From Typha latifolia (Eukaryota; Streptophyta; Magnoliopsida; Poales; Typhaceae): DNA of 64,000 nucleotides. The notes below the pieces were generated by a model, which worked only from the letters and a program-made list of their open reading frames with translations, ran no database searches and had not been told where the DNA came from. The stretch lies in the NCBI GenBank assembly GCA_019914945.1, contig CM034099.1:5332001-5396000 (forward strand), in the 5' to 3' direction. Of the stretch, positions 1 through 12,277 are shown piece after piece; the first letter of the stretch is position 1; each line of letters starts with the position of its first letter. A program made the position numbers and the translations under genes.

Positions 1-718
1 GTATTTAAGATGTGCAGCATTATTGCCATTAGATTCAGTTTTTCTTTATATTGTTTCATCCATATTTTCCAGAATGTTTCCTCGCAGGTTTCTGTTTGAA
101 ACAAATGAACAAGAAAGGCTAGTCAAAATATATATTGTTGCTCATTTCTTGCCATCTCTTTGAGTTCTTCAAATCACAAGAAGAAATTTCTAAATACTGA
201 AGTCTGTTTTGTGAAATTTAGTATATTGGCTAAATTGACTGCTAAAGGCTATGATGTCAAGCTAGATCTGGGAGAAATGCGTAAATATAGAGCTCGAATA
301 TGATAAATCCTAAGGAGACATTTCATAGAAATTCCCGAAGATAAGCGAACCATAACTAGTCATGCTAAATTTCAAAGGATTCAGTGTTCACATTTTATCA
401 AGTTCCTCTCTAACTGACATAATTATCAGTTGACATTATTATTCCTCTAATATCTTTAGGTATTAACTTCAAACTGGATTCTGCTCCCTTTAAGTTCAGT
501 TAAACATTTACTTCTCATCTAGAGCTCCTTATTTTATCTGTTTCTAGTCCATGACCATACTTGGGCAAGGTATGTTATCATTTAAACTTAAAAGTTCATT
601 TGTGAGATTTGTACTTTTAGATCAGTTGAGTTTATTTTAAAAGTTTCACTTGAACATGATTTTGTACATGATCACAAATCTTGTTATTTATTTTTTATGT
701 ACTTGGTGCCGATTTTAG
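1..718 (+). other. Intron of RPN3 (no gene seen)
   Basis: This AT-rich stretch has no sustained reading frame. It ends in a pyrimidine-rich tract and the acceptor AG at 717-718, just before the RPN3 exon. I see no repeat structure in it. Confidence 0.75.
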
Positions 719-3050
719 GACGATGAGCATGATATGGATGTCGATACCACAACTTCAGCAGCAGCTCAAGTTCCCACAAAGCATTCTCAGCCAGAAGTTG
801 AGATATACTGTTACTTGCTTGTCTTGATGTTTCTAATTGATCAGAAAAGATACAATGAGGTAAGTTCTAGTTAGTCACTTGTCTATATCCTTTAATGCAA
901 AGTTCAATCTTTTTATTCTTCTCTCTCAGGCTAAAGCTTGTGCCTCTTCAAGCATTTCTCGTCTTAAGAGCATCAACAGAAGAACCATTGATGTTTTAGC
1001 ATCTAGACTATACTCCTATTATTCATACAGTTATGAACTTACAAATAGCCTTGCTGAAATTCGTGGGTGAGTTAATTTACTTTGCTTTGATACATATTTC
1101 TCTTTATAACAACACGCCCTTACTGATAGGGGTGAAAATGGGTTGGATTAACTCCGACCCGACCCGCTATCCGACCCGATTCGGATAAAAAATTTCTATC
1201 CGATTCGGATACGGTTTCAGATATGGATAGAATTTTTGAAAAAAATTCGGATACGGGTCGGATATATTTTTTGGATTCGGATACGGATATCAGATATCCG
1301 TTTACCCGCATAGTTTTTTAAATGATTTACAGTTTTTAGTTTGCTTATTTAAATAGTAAATATTAATATTATTACTAATAATACGTTATATATTATTTTT
1401 AGAGATTAATTTCTCTAATTTATAAATTTGACATACAACAAAATTATTTGTCGTAAAACTCTTAATAATTTTATGTTAATTATATCTAAATAAAATATTA
1501 TAATTATTTTAAATTCAATCAATATCCGTTTAAGATCTGATCATCTATCCGAAAATTATCCGTATCCATTTAGTTAGGATATGGTTTTAAATTTTGCTAT
1601 CCGTCCAATATCCGTATTCGAATCCATATCCGGACTAAAAATATGGATCCGGATATGGGTTGAGCACTATCTGATCCGTATCCGATCCGTATCCAATCCG
1701 TTTTCACCCCTACTTACAAACCATCTGTTGAACATGGAAGTCAACATTTTGATGTATCATCTGTGTTAGACTGCTCTATTTTCTTCTTACATAGTTTTTC
1801 TTCCTCAGGGAACTCCTTGCTTTGCACAGGATGGCCACCTTGCGGCGGGATGAACTGGGTCAGGTTAGTTGCTTGTCAAATCATTATTGCAAAAATCTGG
1901 TTTGTTCTCAAACTAAGTGGTTGTGTTGATGGGGTGTAGGAAACTCTTCTCAACCTGCTACTTCGCAATTACCTCCATTACAACTTATATGATCAGGCAG
2001 AGAAACTTAGATCCAAGGCACCTCGTTTTGAGGCTCATTCCAATCAGCAGGTACAAATTTTTTTGTCTCCATTTGATTTGTTTCTAGGCATTAATTCCTC
2101 TCGTGTTCTGGGTAAATGCATGGTTGCTGCATTCTTCCTGACCTTTCTTCCTTGCTGCGACTTTTAACCAGTAAATGACTAATCTCTGCTGTTTTCTGGT
2201 TCTGAGATTCCTCCAGTTCTGTCGGTATCTGTTCTATTTGGGAAAGATCAGGACCATTCAGTTGGAGTATACTGATGCAAAAGAAAGCCTGCTGCAAGCT
2301 GCTAGAAAGGCACCAGCCACAGCCCAAGGTTTCCGGATACAATGCAACAAATGGGCAGTTATAGTCAGGTTACTTTTAGGAGAAATCCCTGAGAGAACTG
2401 TTTTCATGCAGAAAGGCATGAAGAAGGCTTTGACACCCTATTTTGAGCTCACAAATGTAAGAATCCGTTCTTTCTCAGAAACACAAAATTAACCCCTCTT
2501 GTTCTTGTAGTTTTAACTTCCTAGTGATGATCCGTAGGCTGTTCGAGTTGGGGACCTAGAGCTGTTTAGGACTGTTGCAGACAAATTTGCAGACACTTTC
2601 GGTTCGGACAGGACTAGGAATTTGATTGTGAGGCTGCGACACAATGTGATTCGAACTGGACTACGCAACATTAGCATTTCTTATTCGCGCATCTCCCTTA
2701 CTGATGTAGCCAAAAAGTTGAGATTGGACTCCGATAATCCTGTGGCAGATGCTGAGAGCATTGTTGCCAAGGCCATCCAGGATGGTGCAATTGATGCCAC
2801 CATTGATCATGCTAACGGATGCATGGTATCGAAGGAGACTGGTGATGTCTACTCGACAAACGAGCCCCAGATTGCTTTCAATTCTAGAATTGCATTTTGT
2901 CTGAACATGCACAATGAAGCAGTGAAGGCATTGAGTTTCCCTCGAAACTCTCGCAAAGAAAAGGAAAGCAAAGAGAAGAAGCAGGGAAGGCAGCAGCAGG
3001 AGAAGGAGCTTGCGAAGCATATAGCGGACGATGATGATATTGATTTTTAG
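719..3050 (+). CDS. RPN3: 26S proteasome regulatory subunit RPN3 (PSMD3), 5' end outside window
   Basis: RPN3 is a PCI-domain scaffold subunit of the proteasome lid. Exons: 719-859, 930-1066, 1809-1863, 1940-2050, 2217-2456 and 2538-3050. Each has AG/GT borders and phases agree, giving 398 residues before TAG. Diagnostic family strings are [54 protein letters not shown] and [20 protein letters not shown] (the PCI/winged-helix part). The C-terminus is a lysine/glutamate-rich tail ending in DDDDIDF, typical of the family. The full protein is usually about 490 residues, so roughly the first 90-100 residues lie in an exon left of the window; bases 1-718 read as its intron. The third intron-exon interval carries a MITE at 1127-1712. 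Identification is very secure; only the missing 5' exon is unknown. Confidence 0.95.
1127..1712. mobile_element. hAT-type MITE in an RPN3 intron
   Basis: The left end reads TAGGGGTGAAAATGGGTTGG. The right end, reverse-complemented, reads TAGGGGTGAAAACGGATTGG, so the terminal inverted repeats are near-identical. The flanks are CTTACTGA (1119-1126) and CTTACAAA (1713-1720), a 6/8 match that fits a decayed 8-base hAT target duplication. The subterminal parts are built of short CCGATTCGGATA / ATCCGTATCC variants; the middle is AT-rich with no coding capacity. The element is about 586 bp and lies wholly inside the intron 1067-1808. Confidence 0.8.
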
Positions 3051-3546
3051 CTGGTGGGTCCCTCCCTTGATGCTGTTTGACTGAGTTGCATGGCAGAAAC
3101 GAGGACTATATATACTTCAAATTGAAGTTGCTATCTTTCTCTTATTCAAATCTTTCTGAGCTGAGATTTTATCCCCAAAAAATATTTCACATTTCCGTTA
3201 AATCATCATCTGCAGAATATCTTAATTGGAATTTCTAAGGACTTAAATTCAGATAATGATGTACAAGATGCTATAGGGCATGCTTTTGATGATCATGTTT
3301 TGATGATCAAAGCAAGATAACTGCAAAGGACGGATGAATGAGAAATTGGACGCTATCCAAGCACTTTGACTCTTATGATGTTCATGTTTTTATTTATTTA
3401 TATACTACTGTTGATGTTTATATGTATATTCCTCAAAACATAAAGTCTTTTAAAAAATCTTATTTTTTTACGTGAATTAACTAACTATTTAAAATTTAAA
3501 CAATTTAGATATAGGAAAAAAATGTTTATAGATTTTGAATATGTCC
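3051..3546. other. RPN3 3' UTR and spacer before tRNA-Ala
   Basis: The first few hundred bases after the RPN3 stop are AT-rich and are presumably its 3' UTR. I see no reading frame or clear repeat. The end of the segment is the 5' flank of the tRNA gene. Confidence 0.6.
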
Positions 3547-3619
3547 GGGGATGTAGCTCAGATGGTAGAGCGCTCGCTTAGCATGCGAGAGGTACGGGGA
3601 TCGATACCCCGCATCTCCA
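3547..3619 (+). tRNA. tRNA-Ala (anticodon AGC)
   Basis: This is a complete 73-base cloverleaf. The acceptor stem GGGGATG pairs with CATCTCC with one G-U. The D arm is GCTC/GAGC, the anticodon stem CTCGC/GCGAG, and the loop TTAGCAT has AGC at 3580-3582. The T arm is CGGGG/CCCCG, with discriminator A. There is no intron and CCA is not encoded, as expected for a nuclear gene. A box (TAGCTCAGATGG) and B box (GGATCGATACC) internal promoters are intact. Confidence 0.97.
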
Positions 3620-3627
3620 GTTTATTA

Positions 3628-3631
3628 TTTT
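3628..3631 (+). terminator. Pol III T-run after tRNA-Ala
   Basis: TTTT begins nine bases after the tRNA 3' end, the minimal RNA polymerase III stop signal. Further downstream there are T-rich stretches that could act as back-up. Confidence 0.6.
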
Positions 3632-3768
3632 GTCCCCCTAATTTTATTTTTATTGTTCTTCCCCATATAATAATACTTGTAAAAGTTGTAACCCTATGCA
3701 ACCCTTTCTCCACCGGAGGAAGCCTCAATCTCCTCCTCACAATAGGAAAGTAACAGCAGCAGAGTGTA

Positions 3769-6700
3769 ATGGAGGAGGCCGCAGCACCGCCATCGAAAGC
3801 GGTTTTTAATCCAAGCGCCGACCCGAGCCCCCCTACCAACCCGACCCGTATGACCACCATCTCTCGCCACTTCTTTGGGGGCAACTCCTCCGAGGAGGAC
3901 CATGACTTCTACGTCGACATCATCGAGGTGTCTGCTTATTCTTACAAATTTACATGGGCTATTATAGCTTTTACCACGTGCTCTTTTTATGCAAATTACT
4001 GCCCAATTTTATATCTCGGCTTCAAAGTTGGGAGCTTTTTAAAAGCCCTGGTTAAATGAGGTACTTATTGTTTTATTGTGTAATACGAGCAGTTTCGTTA
4101 GTCGGGTGCTTGGTGGTCGGTTGAAGATTGATACGTATTCTGTCTATACATTTACAGCTTCACCAGTTGTTCCTTCGTTGCTTTGAAATTAGGCCAAAGC
4201 ACGAAATATGTGAAAGAAACTTTGTACTATTATGTGTGAAATAACATGCGGTGATGATAAGATAAATTTGAAATAAATATTGTTAGATGAATCAATGATG
4301 TAGCTGATGAGGATGGGATATATGGGCCTGATTACTGTCTAGGGTCTGATATGCTCTACTGGGCCATCCATATGTATTCTCAAGATAAATATTACTTGAA
4401 AAAATAAAAGCAAAAGTGCAATAAGCTTCAAATCCACCCAGCAAGGTTCTGCAAGATTGTTGAATAGTTACTGCTGTTGATTTTATGATGGTTGTTTATC
4501 AGTTGCACTGTATCACATGATTAATTTTCTAGCAGTATTTTCACTTGATATATCTGGATTATAATTAATTCTTAAATTATTTAATCTTACAAAAGTATGG
4601 TTTTGACACCACTGTAAATGATCATTTGAATGTGATCTTTATATCCTTTCCCTCTGTGCATTTCAGTTATACGCATTTATCATGCTCTTCCTTTTGAAGA
4701 CATGCTTTTGTATCAACAGAACATAGAAGAGGACTATGGAATGTTTGTCTGGCCTTGTAGCATCATTCTCGCTGAGTACGTGTGGCAACAAAGGCTACGG
4801 TTTTCTAGCACTACTGTGATTGAGGTATTATCACATTTTTCACATTTTCACCCCAATATGTTAGTGTTCATGGTGAGAATATATCTGGTCTGGTGTTGTC
4901 ATGTATAGCATGATATCTGATTGGCAATTATTTCTCATGTTGATGATTTCAGAATTCAAGTTATGCGATGTTGGAACTTCCATTATTTTTCATATAACCA
5001 CTTCTAAGATTATGTGTAATTATTCTGCTTTGCTTTATCATATTTGTGGTATTTCTTTTGTTTTGATTCTTGAACATACTAAATGTTTTATTCTGCTATT
5101 TCTTTCTTGTGATCTTTTTCTCATGATCAGTGCCTTTGGAAATTAACTAAATGGAAAGAACTTCTATCTGGAAGAGTCAGTTGACTATAAATTTGAAGAG
5201 GGATTAGCAATTTGAAATTAAAGCATGCATTTAAAATAAAATGCCTATTTTGAAAGTTATTGCTTAATGGTGATATAACAACTGATGAAGATATTTGGAT
5301 CACTAGCTTTTTTACACTTATACTGGTTAATTGTAGATCGGTGCTGGAACCTCACTGCCCGGGATTGTAGCTGCCAAAATTGGAGCAGATGTTATACTGA
5401 CCGACAAGTCACACAACATAGAGGTGAGGTGCTGATCATGTTTTCTAACATCAAATGAAATAGAGAGCTGTAAATATTCTATATGCTTAACAAAGTTGGA
5501 ATTCTCTTTTGTGCTATCCCAAAAATATATTGCTTTAGAAGGAAGAATTTTCTCCAAACTTTATATTTTTGTAATATTAGTGAATTAATTTATATTAGAT
5601 CTTTATTATAGAAAACCAAAGAAGGAAATCACTATGAAGGCAGGTAGTCCCCTTTCCTTATTTCTGAACATTTAATAGTAGCTGGTAATGTAAGGTTTAC
5701 CTGATATTTACTGATAATGCAAGTTGCAACTTGAGATCATTGTTCAGCAGTTCTTGATGAAACATCCAACTATCATAATCTGTATTTCTTTATTTCAGAT
5801 ACCAGATTAAAGTCGTGGATAACTGGACGTTAATTTAGGATGTAACGTTTCACATACCTAAGATAGGCATTTTTATACGGTTCAGCTTTGGATTATTTTC
5901 AAGTTGTTTGAGAAGAAATAAGGGCTCCAGCAGCCGACAGTATCATTCTCAGAATTTGGTGTTCAAATACAAATCTCCAATAGCAGAAAGAGATTTAAGG
6001 CATTTGAATAGCCTTCCAAGCGTTCAAATACGTGTTGCTAAGAGCAGAAAGGAATAAAAGGCTATGCATTTGAACGCAAATCCCGAGAGCCAGAAAAGGG
6101 GTTAAAGGCATTTGAACGCCGGACGACAAGGATCCCAGGTCTAGGTGTTTTCTTCAAGTGTTTTTTTTTATGTTGGGCAGTGAGACTCAAGCCTGTTCGA
6201 TCCAAATGCCAAGTCTAGTCAAGCCATTGAGTCGCCTATAAATATATGCGGCGCATACTTAGTTAGTCATTTTGGAATTATTGAATTGTCTTCTTTCTTC
6301 TAATATTCTTCTTTCTTGTTCTTTCCTCCACCCTAGGCCGACCTAGGTCCCTTCCCCTTCGACTGGCTGGCGCCACTTGCCTCTTGGTGACGGTCCACCT
6401 TCTCCCTCCTCTCCTTTTCACCCTACTATTGATCTATCCGACTTCTAATATCACATCGCCATCCAATACCTTCATCTTAAGCCGATCCACTACTACACCA
6501 CTCAGCTTTCCCTTTCCACTATCCGTTTTGATAGATTTGTCTTCCATCCCGAATCTATTATATCTCTAAAATTGTTCGTCGATCTGACCGTTGAATCCAA
6601 AGTATCATATTAATATTGAAGATAGTGGTAGGCCTAGCTTTTGCCTCAGAGATTGGATCTTATATCCGAGGTTATTGTTGGGTTCGTACTGATCGTGGAA

Positions 6701-7879
6701 ATGAGTAGACATCTTCAGATTATTAATCGGAGGGGTGTCTAACTGTCTATCAGTGGTGTTAGATCTAGTTAACCTTGGATCACCATTAATGGCTAACACA
6801 AGATCCACGACAGTCGGACGGAGTAATGAAGATCACGTGGATACAGAGGAGGACTGTCCACCTACCCTCTAGGTGACCGTCCACCTTCTCCCTCCTCTCT
6901 CTTTCACCATATTATTGATCTAACTTCCAATATCACCATCGCCGCCCCATACCTTTATCTTAAGCAGATCCACCACCACACCACTAGGCTTTTTCTTTCC
7001 ACCATCCGCTCCGATAAATTTGTTCTCTATCCTGAATATATCATATCTCCATCTCTTTCACCATATTATTGTTAGGCTCGTATGGTTCGTGGAAGCGAGT
7101 AGACAAATTCGGATCATCAACCTGAGGGGTGTCTATCACATTTAATTTTCAGTATGTATTGAATTTCTTAATGTTGACGTTACATTCTCTTACTAATTAT
7201 TGAAGGTATGTAAATCATTCTAAATTCTGATCATATTGTTTTTTTATTGAGCAGGTTCTAGATAACATGAGAAGCATATGCAGTCTAAACAAAGTCAACT
7301 GTAAAGTACATTTCCACCCACAACCATTATATGTATACAATCTATCTTCTTGCTCTACATCATTCTACTCATGCAGATACTAGGACTTACCTGGGGCGAA
7401 TGGGATACCCCTATATTTGATTTGCATCCTTACATTGTGCTTGGAGCTGATGTTTTCTATGATACAACTGGTGAGACTATGCATGCAAAATTCTGTTACC
7501 ATTTTACTTCTTATCCGCATTCTGCTGAAGTACAGACCACAACCTATGATTTATAAGATTTCGATGATCTGTTCGCAACGGTTACTTTTCTCCTGCAAAA
7601 TTCTCCTGGGGCTGTATTTATAACCACATACCACAACCGAAGGTTTTGCTTCCCTTCTATGTTAGATGAATTCCTCTTGGAGGAACTTCAGCCATCTGAC
7701 TATTTCCAGTGCTGTTTATCTGCAGTGGCCATCATTTAATCGAGTTCTTGATGGTGAAATGGGGTCTGAAATGTTCGATACTTTTAGATGGCTTCTCCTT
7801 CATGCCACTCTGCAAGGCTTCTTCCCTTCATGGTAACATTCAACTTGTGGAGATAACACTGAACAACGAACAATGCTGA
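3769..7879 (+). CDS. METTL23: METTL23-like methyltransferase (methyltransferase family 16)
   Basis: Exons: 3769-3927, 4720-4824, 5337-5423, 7255-7305, 7377-7470, 7558-7642 and 7726-7879. All junctions keep phase, giving 244 residues. The fold is a seven-strand SAM-dependent methyltransferase. Motif I is VIEIGAGTSLPG (about residues 86-97), the acidic ribose contact is LTD (about 109-111), and GLTWGEWD (about 137-144) is typical of the METTL21/23 group. Family members methylate lysine or arginine of proteins; human METTL23 is reported to act on histone H3 arginine, but the plant substrate is unknown to me. I chose the exon-2 acceptor at 4718-4719 because it joins DIIE directly to NIEEDYGMFVWP in phase. 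The start at 3769 is the first in-frame ATG; another lies at 3850. The 1.8 kb third intron hosts a decayed LTR element. Confidence 0.88.
5930..7140 (+). mobile_element. Decayed LTR retrotransposon in METTL23 intron
   Basis: Two direct repeats, about 6386-6752 and 6872-7138, share GGTGACSGTCCACCTTCTCC near their left ends and GAGGGGTGTCTA...ATCA at their right ends, so they read as LTR pieces. A TATA-like TATAAATATA at about 6237 lies upstream in the longer (5') copy. Between the copies, right after the first LTR end, an ATG at 6789 opens 27 codons starting MANTRSTTVG, which resembles a plant Ty3-type gag start, then a TAG. The 3' LTR is 5'-truncated and almost all internal sequence is lost. 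The outer left boundary is uncertain and no target duplication was found. Confidence 0.5.
5961..6120. repeat. Three degenerate ~60 bp tandem units
   Basis: Units start near 5961, 6022 and 6076. Each contains GTTCAAATA or a relative, an AGCAGAAAG/GCCAGAAAA block, and (G)CATTTGAA(C/T). They sit at the left of the decayed LTR element and could be its LTR enhancer repeats; that link is inference. Confidence 0.5.
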
Positions 7880-10059
7880 TGATGTTACTCCAGGTACAGG
7901 AACTTGCTCAGCTGATTCTAATCTTTAAAGGATAATATTTCTGTTATATCCGACATATTCTTGCTTTTTGAACCTTGCAGGACAATGGGAGCATTGTATG
8001 ATTGTCCGAGTAAAAAATGGGAAGCTTTCAATCAAGCTTCACACAACCTACAACATAAATCGGAGATCAGAGGAAAACTAGCTCACCGTAACTTTATCCT
8101 TTAACACTGGGACGTTTGTGGTTATTGGTTGCAACTTTGTTTGGATTCGTGGAGGATATTCCTAGATGGGGCTTATCCAGCAGAATGCTTTCTGGAAGGA
8201 TTGTTTGCAAATATCAAAATATCCCTATAAGATAATTTTTTTAACAACGTGATGACTCATTTGGTTTTATGTATTTTGATAATAATTTCTAAAGAAATCT
8301 TGGTGTCCTCCTGTTCTATTACTTGGTATGAGATCTCAGTGGTGTTCTAGTGGTGAATTGTCCACCGGATTACGTTGCTCAGCTTGATTGCAATTTTAAC
8401 AGTTGATTAGATATTGAGCATGAGAAGGCACTGTTAATTATAAAGCAATTGCTTGTGGCTTATTAATTACTGATAGAATATACTCTGGAGACTTTGCACT
8501 CTTTGTTAGCTTTCTCAATTTAACAAAAAGTTATAGTAATTGGCGCATCTTGCTGGAAGAAGTTCAACATCCAGAAAATGCAATATAGACTATATATGCT
8601 TTTGAGTCAAAGCCACATGTTTATGGGGGAATGTGCACATATGCTTTAGTCTAATAGACTCCAGTGAATCAGACTTAGTCTAAGCTGTCTGCGTGAATCT
8701 TTGGAGATGCACATAAACTCATTTAAAATAGTAAAGAAAAAGGAAAAACAACAAAGCTACAATTCTGTCATCAGAGATGAACAATTCCCTGTTCAAGTAG
8801 AAGCAATTTCTTTTCAAGAGAGTCTTGAAGCTTCATTGCCATCAGCATACTTTCTTCCTAATAAAATGAAATTATTCTCAGGAACATAGAGAATGATTTG
8901 GATGTTTTATAAGGCAAATAAAATCATCCTCAAATAAAATCATCCTCAAGGTTGCACTTGAAGCAGCTCTCAACGCAGCACAATCAGGATTCTCAGTTTT
9001 GGCTCAATAATTAATTTACGGCGGCTGTTACCCAAACTTGATTGATGCAATTTCAGAGCTTTTGAGCATCATGCATCTCACAGCATGGTATAATCACCAA
9101 TCCCAATTGTTCTTCAATTGTTCTTTCCATACTGATCTCCAGTTCACTTAAGAGCTTTCAATAAGCACCACTAACTAGAAATCCTGCATCAAGACGTCAT
9201 TTGTGAAGTCCATTTTAAGAGATTAGATGTTTAGCAACTGAATATTTCTAGATAAACACTAAAGAATATTCCATTATGGAAGATATGTCTTTGGGAGTCA
9301 ACAGAAGAACAGTGAAATTATTGTTAATAACAGACTGCAATGGCATGGTCATACGGGAGAAGTATGTTGATGAATTGGAGAGGATACATCACAAATATAA
9401 CAGCATCTATTTCAAGGAATCTTGGTAATACTAGGTTAGAAGACAAGTACCATACTTGATTACCTTATGTAACTAAATGCTGTGATTATAAAGAATTGCA
9501 GAACCTAACTGGTTAAAAAGAGTATAAGGCACTTTACTGCAAGTACCTTGACAGAAAGAAACCATTCTTCATAACTACGGTTACTTAGGTTTCCATCACA
9601 GAATACATGCACCAAGGAGATAATGTTGCATATCATGATTATAGTTGCATGTCCAAATTGTGGATGAAAGTGAGCATACTAGAATACATACATCATAAGT
9701 TGAGCAGGCTGAGATGACCATGTCTTGGTCTTAAATCACATAAATAACCAATAATACAATATACTCATAACTTAAAATGTGTCAAAGAATTATTAGAGGC
9801 AAAAGGTGGAACCTCATAAACCTGCCTGTTGAGGGCGGATCAATCACAACCTAGATGACAGCAGAGGAATAAGAAGTGATTAGGGATGGAGTAACTCAAA
9901 GTAAACACAATGTAGGGGAAGGAACAGGCATGAAAGTTGAGTCATGATTGTTGGCTTATTTTGGAGTGCAATATGGCAAAATGTCGACAACACTAAAATA
10001 AGTATATGTGATTCTTTATTTGGGTAATAACAACTTTTGCAAAAGAGACCTACCATGAG
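7880..10059. other. METTL23 3' UTR and convergent intergenic spacer
   Basis: METTL23 (+) and the ABITRAM-like gene (-) converge here. An intron-like acceptor before 7981 and nearby sequence may be METTL23 3' UTR. The rest is AT-rich with no open frame resembling a known family. No tRNA, clear repeat array or transposon ends were recognised. Confidence 0.55.
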
Positions 10060-11891
10060 TCAGCAGAGCCCTCTCAACTTCTTGTAGTCTTCATAGTTCA
10101 GTAACGAATCCTTGATCTTAAGCCAATCTGCAGGTCTGGGCATGATAATTGCAATATATCCTTCTCTCTCTGCCTGCACATTAGAAAGACCAATATATCA
10201 GTACCAAAGGACTACAGTGCACGTGGCATGTTTCTGGAAGTGCATTCTCATTTGTAACCACTTTGGCACAGGACAACAGTTAACTGGGTGTATCTTCTAT
10301 AGAACCAATACAGAATAACATTACGCTAACCCACTAGTTGATGGCAGTTCTATGGGTTAGCAACCTAGTTTTCTATTCAATTCTATCATTCAAGATCTCC
10401 TAACAGAAAAAGGATAAAAAAAAACAAATACAGAATCACTACTGAAGAAGGGACCCAATAATCCGATTAAATCTGCCGAAAATATTTAATGATGGGAACA
10501 GAAGGAAGAAAAGGAATTGTAAAGTTTTTAAAGCTAATGAAAACAGTTAAAAGTTTAAGAACACTAATTTAAATGAAATGTTAAATTAAGATCTACAGAC
10601 TTAGTTAAGGACTCAAGAGAGTGCTATCCGAGAACAAACATTTTTAATTTCATCTAGCACACATGTAAGTACTAAATACATAATACATCATACATAGAAA
10701 ATTGTCAGGCAGTTCCCTTGTCCTGTATCCTGATTACAGTGAAGACAGGAATCAAATTTTGCTATCATGCCATCCTCAACATCATGGTAAAGGTGTGCTA
10801 GATACAACGCCAGATACATTGACTAATTTATATTAATTCATTGTTAGATTGATTTGGTTATAGCGGAAAAAAGGAAGTTGCTCAAACAACAGGATATAGT
10901 CAGAGACTCAGAACGGGGCACAAATGATCTTTCCGCCCATTCTAAAGCACTGTCCACAGTAATTAGTTACTTACAAGAATAATTCCTATATTTAACATGT
11001 GACATAAATATGATCATAGCAAGGACGCATTCAGATAAGTTCATACTCACAGATAAGTTAAGAAGGTCAGGTTGCTTGATCAACCTATCATTGACCTCCA
11101 AAAGAGAACCTTTCACACAACACCTGCCAGTTTGCCACAATCTTTTCAACTTAGAAGTCACAGAACATTAACTAATCAGAACAAAATGAAACTCCAGTCA
11201 CAAACCTGACAATGTAAGATGTACTATTTGCACAAACTTTACACAAGGCCGTGTTCGATTCAAAATGTTGTGCATTCTGTTTCACAAACTCAGCATCGAC
11301 AATAATAATCATTCAAGCAATTTATTCGAATATAACTCTCTTAATCAGTTCACCAAATTTCTCATTACCCTTTTACGCTTTCCGGTAACCTTCATCTCAC
11401 TGCGGTCAGATTTGCCAACATTGAAATCCACACCGGTGATTCCACCTTCCTCCCTCAGCGCGACGTGGGTTGGAGCCAAACCAATCACGCATAATCTACA
11501 AAAGTAAGTTAACCATATAAAAATAATCAAATTTCACGCAAAAATACAAAAACTAGAATAAAAATGTGATCTTGCTAGTCTAACTCTACCCATTGGCGTG
11601 GCGATATATGTACTGATCATGTCCAGGCTTCAAAAAATCTATGTAAATATCGAGGAAACGAATCAAGGAATAGAAGGAAGTAACAAAAATAGAGCTTTTG
11701 ATGGATTTTAATGGGGTTTTAGAAGTATTACCTACAGCGAAGTAACGCGCGAAGTTGAACTCAACCGAGGAGGGAGGGATTGGGGGAAGATCTCCTAGGT
11801 CGGGAAGGAGGAGAGCACGAAGCTCCTCGTCTTCTACCGTTCCATGAGGAGAACTTTCTAGGGTTTTCGATTTCTCCTCGCTTCCTTCCAT
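10060..11891 (-). CDS. ABITRAM: ABITRAM (FAM206A/Simiate)-like protein
   Basis: Minus-strand exons in order: 11891-11732, 11638-11590, 11495-11369, 11276-11206, 11123-11051 and 10173-10060. Phases agree throughout, giving 197 residues. The core has the ABITRAM pattern: DFLKPGHDQYIYRHANGLCV, IGLAPTHVAL, a VTGKRKR basic stretch, then NAQHFESNTALCKVC, CCVKGSLLEVNDRL and EGYIAIIMP. Animal ABITRAM (actin-binding transcription modulator) is a small single-domain protein of similar length; the plant orthologue's role is not known to me. The start is at 11891; an in-frame ATG three codons upstream (11900) would add MGF. It is divergent from TRAPPC2L with 386 bases between start codons. The last intron (10174-11050) is the longest. 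Confidence 0.87.
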
Positions 11892-12277
11892 GAATCCCAC
11901 TAGTAAGTAACGAAGAGCTCGAAGAGAAGGGAGGGACGATGATTTCTTCTAATAGCGACCTTGGGAGAAAAAGCGTCCGTCCATCATAAATCCAACGGCC
12001 TTTAATTGATCCTAGAGGCGCACATAAAAAAGAAGATAAGAATAACAAAATGAGGAGGAGTCTTTACATAATAAAGCTAAAATAGAGGGGGTTCTCAGGA
12101 ACAAATTACTCAAAAAACAGACTAGATTCCTCTTGAGCCTAAATCCATTTCAAGTGTGATTAGTTGGGCCTTCTTCGGCCCATTTCCATCTCCTTCCTCC
12201 TCTCCCAACTCCGCACGTCTCCCAGCTTCCGAATCCAAGATCGCTGCGGTCGCTGAAAGAAGAGGAAGACGAGAGAT
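11892..12277. promoter_or_regulatory. Shared promoter between ABITRAM and TRAPPC2L
   Basis: The two start codons lie back to back with only 386 bases between, so both promoters and 5' UTRs must share this DNA. It contains a closely spaced inverted pair of site II-type motifs, TGGGCC at 12165-12170 and GGCCCA at 12177-12182. These are bound by TCP factors in plant housekeeping promoters. No convincing TATA box is evident. Bidirectional use is inference from layout. Confidence 0.6.

Noticed and set aside
4667..4719. Earlier METTL23 exon-2 acceptor at 4665-4666
   Set aside because: It puts the following NIEEDYGMFVWP out of phase with exon 1; the acceptor at 4718-4719 joins in phase with no extra residues.
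12060..12200. Repeat-like or RNA-gene-like sequence between ABITRAM and TRAPPC2L
   Set aside because: No cloverleaf, C/D or H/ACA box arrangement could be supported; treated as promoter.
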